Positions 60,039 to 64,000 of a stretch of 64,000 nt of DNA are shown here, one piece after another. Origin of the DNA: Halocafeteria seosinensis (Eukaryota > Sar > Bigyra > Bicosoecida); contig LVLI01000101.1 of the NCBI GenBank assembly GCA_001687465.1, positions 248,001 through 312,000 on the forward strand. Reading direction: 5' to 3'. The position numbers were made by a program, and so were the translations under genes. How positions within the stretch are numbered: the first letter of the stretch is position 1; every line of letters begins with the position of its first letter. The notes beneath the pieces were generated by a model. It made no database searches, was not told the DNA's origin, and saw only the letters and a list, made by a program, of their open reading frames with translations.

Positions 60039-63000
60039 ATGAGCACAAATAACAATACGGCGGACCAAACAAGCTCTTCTGGAGGGGATACCTCGGGGAA
60101 GAAGTCCCAATTAACTCGAGAGCAATTATTAACCTACATTAAGCGTCAACAGAAGACTATAAAAACGCTGAAAGAAGAGAATGAGCAATTGAAACATTCG
60201 TCAAAACCCGAGGAGAATGCCTGCCAAACCCCGGAACGCTCTGGAAGAGCAGAGTCTTCCACTCCTACAGACACAGCAGGAGCTACAGGCACAGGAGAGG
60301 CCTCTTCGAGCTCTCACAAGGCCGCAGCTCCCTCGCTGCATCAAGAGGAAGAGAGGGCGAACGCCTCTGTCGAAGATGGAGGGGAGGGAGAAACGGTGTC
60401 CAAGAAAACATACAGGGATTTGTTTGCGAAATCGAAAAAGCTAATGCAGAAATATAAAGAAGCCTCCAAGGAGATAGAGGATAAACAGCAGGAATTAGAT
60501 TCAGTAAAGCGGCAGAATGAAGAACAAGTGTCACAGCTTCGGGAGGAGCTGCAACAAAAGGACCAACAGATTCAGCACCTGGAGAGTGATAAAGAAGCAC
60601 GTGTCGCCAAAGTACAGGAAGAATATGAAGCAGAAATATCCCAGCTGAGGGAAGAGGTAGAAAACAAAAGGACACATATACAGGAACTAGAAGACAAACA
60701 ACAAAGAGACAGCAAGGAACTAAATGAGAACGTGTCAACTTTACGGCAGCGGCTTGCAGAAAAAGACGAAAATTTGTCGGAGTTGCAGAAACAAATTAGA
60801 GAAAAGGATGAAAATTTGTCAAGCCTACGACAGCAGATTGAACAAAACGATGATAATTTGTCTGGTCTAAAGAAACAGCTTGAAGAGAAGGATGACGATT
60901 TGTCCAGTCTGCAGAAGCAGCTTGAAGAGAAGGAAGAAAGCTTGTCAAGTCTACAGAAGCAGTTGGAAGAGAAGGATGACAACCTCTCAAATTCACAGAA
61001 GCAGCTTGAAGAAAAGGATGAACACATCCAAGCGCTATATCGTGAGAATGAAGAAGGAAGAGGTGAAAATGTAGAACTACCGCGTCTACAAGAAGAACTC
61101 CGTTCCAAGGATGAGAAATTACAGGCTCTTGAAGACGAGAAAAGACATTATGAAGGGAGACTGAGCGAACTTCAACAAGAATGGGAGAATGAGAAGGAGC
61201 GTTACCGCGAGATCGAACAACAATTGGATGGAAAGAACGAAAGAATACAAACCCTTGAACAAGAACTTAGCGGCCAAGAAAAGCAACCTGAACGGGAGAA
61301 CGGGAGTGAAACTAGCCTCAAGGGGGAAAGGGAAGAGAGTGAACAGACAAGGGCCGAAGCAGAACAACAAGCAGCATACCCCATCTCAACTGGCGCTTCC
61401 AAAATGGAAAATGATAGCAAACTTCAGATAAGCAACCTGCAATTGCAGTTGGAAGACAAGCTCAGCGAGGTCCAGAAGACCACGGAAGAAAAACAAGCCT
61501 TGGAACAACAACTAGCAGAATTACAGCAGAATTTGGACGAATCCCGTAATGCGTTTCAAAAGGAGCTTGAAGAAGCTCGGGGCAAAATAGAGTCTCTGGA
61601 AGAAGAAAAGAAAAACCTGAGGGAGACAAACAATCATCATTTGCAGGAAATCTCGACGAAGGACAACGAATTACGAGAGAAAGAGGAAAGAGTGGAAACT
61701 GAACATGAGGAGAAGAAGAAAGCTATGGAGGACGCAGAAGAACTGCGCAATAAAATTTCCAACCTAGAGCGAGAAATCAAGGACAAGGAAAGCGAAATAG
61801 AAGAACAGAAACGTCATGTTGAAGACCTTCAAGTGAAGAGCAAGCCTTGTGCACAGGAAAATGGCAACGAAGCAATGGCTGACTTTGACGAAACTTGTGA
61901 AGAAAACGAGACTCTTGAGTCGCACAGTGAACGTCGAGATGAGCCACCAGTCACGGATTCCGGTTCGATGGAGCAAGGATGCCAAACTTTACAAGATCAT
62001 ACAGGCACCAATGGTTCGGAACTTACTGAGATTCTACAGGAAATTGTTTCTATCCTCAGCCCACATTCAAAGCACGGGCCAGGGGAAGATGAAAACTCGA
62101 GTGATTCAGATGCCGTAAAGTTTGCGAAACAATATGCCCAAGAAGCCGCAGAGCAGATCACTGAGTTGCAGGTATATCTTTCATCTCATAGATATTCTGA
62201 GTAACCTATTTTATATTTTTTCTTGTGTCGCTTTCCTCGCAGCGCAACCTGTCTGACACGAAAGAAACGCTTACAGAGACGAAGGAGTGGTATCAAGCGG
62301 AGATGAAAAGGACTATGGATAGTGCTTCTGGAGAGAAACAAAAGCTGCAACAGGAACGAGATAGCTTACAAGAGCAGTTAGTGAGTACTTTGTTTGACGG
62401 CCAGTTTCTAGTCATTCTTTACCTTGGTTTTTGTGAAATGCAGAATGCCTTGGAAAACGACAGAAAGAAAGTGGAGCAGCTGGAAGAGCAAGTGCGCCAG
62501 TTCAGGAACCAAGAAAAGGATCTGAAAGAGGATATACAGAATCTAAAGAAGAGGTGCAACAATTTGGATACCACCAACGAAAGCATGCGCAAACAACTGG
62601 AGGAGAAAGAACAGCAATTGAAAACGTACCAGGAGAGATCGGATGAGGAGAACACGGCGTCCAAGAAAAATGAGGACCTAAACAAGAAAATCCAGCACCA
62701 GCGAAAACTGCTGCGACAACAGCAGGGAATGATAAAGTCACTCCAAAAGGAATTATCCCTTATCAATGAGCCGCCTGTCTTATATGACATGCTTCTAGAG
62801 ATTAGACTTCCCAGTTTGGAGAGTGCCAGAAACAGCGAATACTGGGAATCGTGGGGATACATACTTGAAGTGCGTTCTATGGATAAAGCGAAGAGAAGGG
62901 AACAAAGTGGAAATGCCCTGGATACTTTGGAAGAACAGAGTACGGACGCCTCGGTTGCGTCGCATACTTCGAAGTGTAGATGGGTGCCATTTTCTGAGCT

Positions 63001-64000
63001 ACTGCGGTGGGATCCGGCACTGTGTGCTAATACAAAATGGAGAAGTAGACTCAAGCAGGACCGTGAGCGTCTTGGGATCGCGGCTTCTTCGTCGACTGTT
63101 TCTTCTGAAGACTATGACAGAGGGGTCTCAGAGCTTTCTTCTGCACGATCGGAGCTGCTAACGTTTTTGAAGCAATACTCAGCTTCAGATACCAAACAGC
63201 TTACGCATGTCCTGTCGAAATTAGGGTTAACTGATTCTGAATCTAGGGAGATCCCAGAGACCGTAGGAAAGCTTTTAGAAGGCACCAATGAAGCCATTTT
63301 TTGTGCCCTTTTGGATTCGGCCACTACAGGGTCAAACGATAACCAAAAGTCTAAAGTCTCTAGTGTCAATTCCCTGCTACAGATGCTGTTGACGTCTATT
63401 TACGATTCGGCTCACGGTCAAGCATCAGGGCATTTGGAACAAGAGTTGTCCAAAGTAAGAGACGAACTAGACCAACAAAAGGAAGAGAATACGCAGTTAC
63501 GGCACCAAAACGAAGAATTGAGGGAAGACTTTAAGAAGCATAAACTACGAGCCAAGAAAGCTGTGCACTATGAACGGAAGAAGTCAAGAAGCAATGAGCA
63601 AAAAGAATCGCAGGAACGCCACGAAGAAGAAATGGAACACAGCAGATTGTTAGAAGAGGTAGAAAATTTGAAATCGGAGGTGGAAGACTTACAAAACAAG
63701 AACTCTCAGTTGAGAGAAGAAAACAGCTACTTGAAAAAGTCGAAAGATGAGCTGCATTCGGATTTCTCCTTGTTGGAGAAGGACTACGAGAGTCTCCAAA
63801 GAAGTTTAGCTCAGATGCAAAATCGCTCCTCTGGACAACATGATACAGAAAAACTTCTGAAAGACAAGGATTCGGAAATAGAGAAATTGGAGCAAATGTT
63901 AGATACTCAAAGAGAACGTCTAAAATCAGTTCAGGAGGAATTGAGGGAGAGCCGACGCAAGTTGTTGGAATCGCAAAGCAAGGTTGCTCAGTTAAAATCT
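60039..64000 (+). CDS. very long coiled-coil protein (golgin/tether-like), 3' end outside the window
   Basis: Three exons are seen (60039-62171, 62243-62380, 62444 onward, still open at the edge), giving at least 1276 residues. After a disordered Ser/Thr-rich start, almost the whole protein is heptad coiled coil. Residues about 240-330 are seven or so 14-residue repeats of the type QLEEKDDNLSSLQK. A non-coiled segment lies around residues 880-1080 (PPVLYDMLLEIRLPSLESAR, FVPFSELL-like region), and coiled coil resumes with HKLRAKKAVHYERKK. The layout resembles golgins and other Golgi or centrosome tethers; a C-terminal GRIP or GRAB domain would be the test but lies outside the window. High Glu/Lys/Gln content alone makes it match many coiled coils, so homology is uncertain. 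Confidence 0.75.
60759..61030 (+). repeat. 42-bp tandem repeats coding for 14-residue coiled-coil units
   Basis: Seven or so units with the core GAGAAGGATGA and CAGAAGCAG(C/T)T recur every 42 bases. Each encodes a variant of LEEKDDNLSSLQKQ, exactly two heptads. DNA similarity is highest among the middle units, which suggests recent expansion. Confidence 0.8.

Noticed and set aside
60572-61108. long minus-strand Ser/Phe/Cys-rich frame opposite the coiled-coil repeats
   Set aside because: Antisense of GAA/AAG-rich repeats is always open as Ser/Phe-rich sequence; there is no independent evidence.

Overview
This is a gene-dense stretch of a eukaryotic nuclear genome. Standard GT-AG introns are short (mostly 45-100 nt) and very frequent; TAA, TAG and TGA all act as stops; there are no operons or Shine-Dalgarno sites. 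I can join exons into 27 gene models of good or fair quality, plus weaker candidates. An AP2-domain protein, two R2R3-type Myb proteins, a pentatricopeptide-repeat (PPR) protein, a plant-type MAP kinase kinase and a plant-style CLC channel together suggest an alga or other photosynthetic protist. A red alga is plausible, but the sequence alone does not settle the lineage.

Layout. 1-10.6 kb: Nudix hydrolase, a 1694-residue RGS/PH-domain protein, a Rieske ferredoxin-like protein and a MAPKK. 11.5-19.7 kb: a duplicated pair of genes, each pair made of a mitochondrial-carrier-family protein and an R2R3-Myb protein, with the Myb gene inverted in one pair. Between the pairs lies a 2.6-kb stretch with short dispersed repeats. 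20.4-25.1 kb: an unrecognised multi-pass membrane protein and a cyclic-nucleotide-gated-type channel with a divergent pore and binding domain. 25.1-30.6 kb: AP2 factor, secreted gamma-glutamyl hydrolase and PPR protein. 30.9-36.5 kb: long-chain acyl-CoA synthetase (14 exons, reading frame broken in exon 3), an unknown membrane protein and an RDD-family protein. 37-42 kb: membrane-anchored trehalase, TFIIA small subunit and PEX7. 43.3-47.8 kb: an approximately 105-bp tandem duplication and two convergent bHLH genes. 48.2-54.6 kb: a small membrane protein, a CFAP97/Hemingway-like protein and a type II membrane glycosyltransferase-like protein. 54.7-64 kb: CLC channel/exchanger, signal recognition particle receptor beta, a small basic protein and a very long coiled-coil protein that runs off the right edge.

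Neighbouring genes do not form one pathway. Two small functional links can be suggested: PEX7 (import of PTS2 proteins into peroxisomes) lies near an acyl-CoA synthetase, and SRP receptor beta lies near genes of the secretory system (a putative glycosyltransferase and a golgin-like coiled coil). The packing is tight. Convergent genes are often separated by 17-52 bp between stop codons, and three divergent pairs have start codons only 26, 70 and 100 bp apart.

All exon joins were made by eye from splice consensus, phase and protein-family fit. No database search was run.
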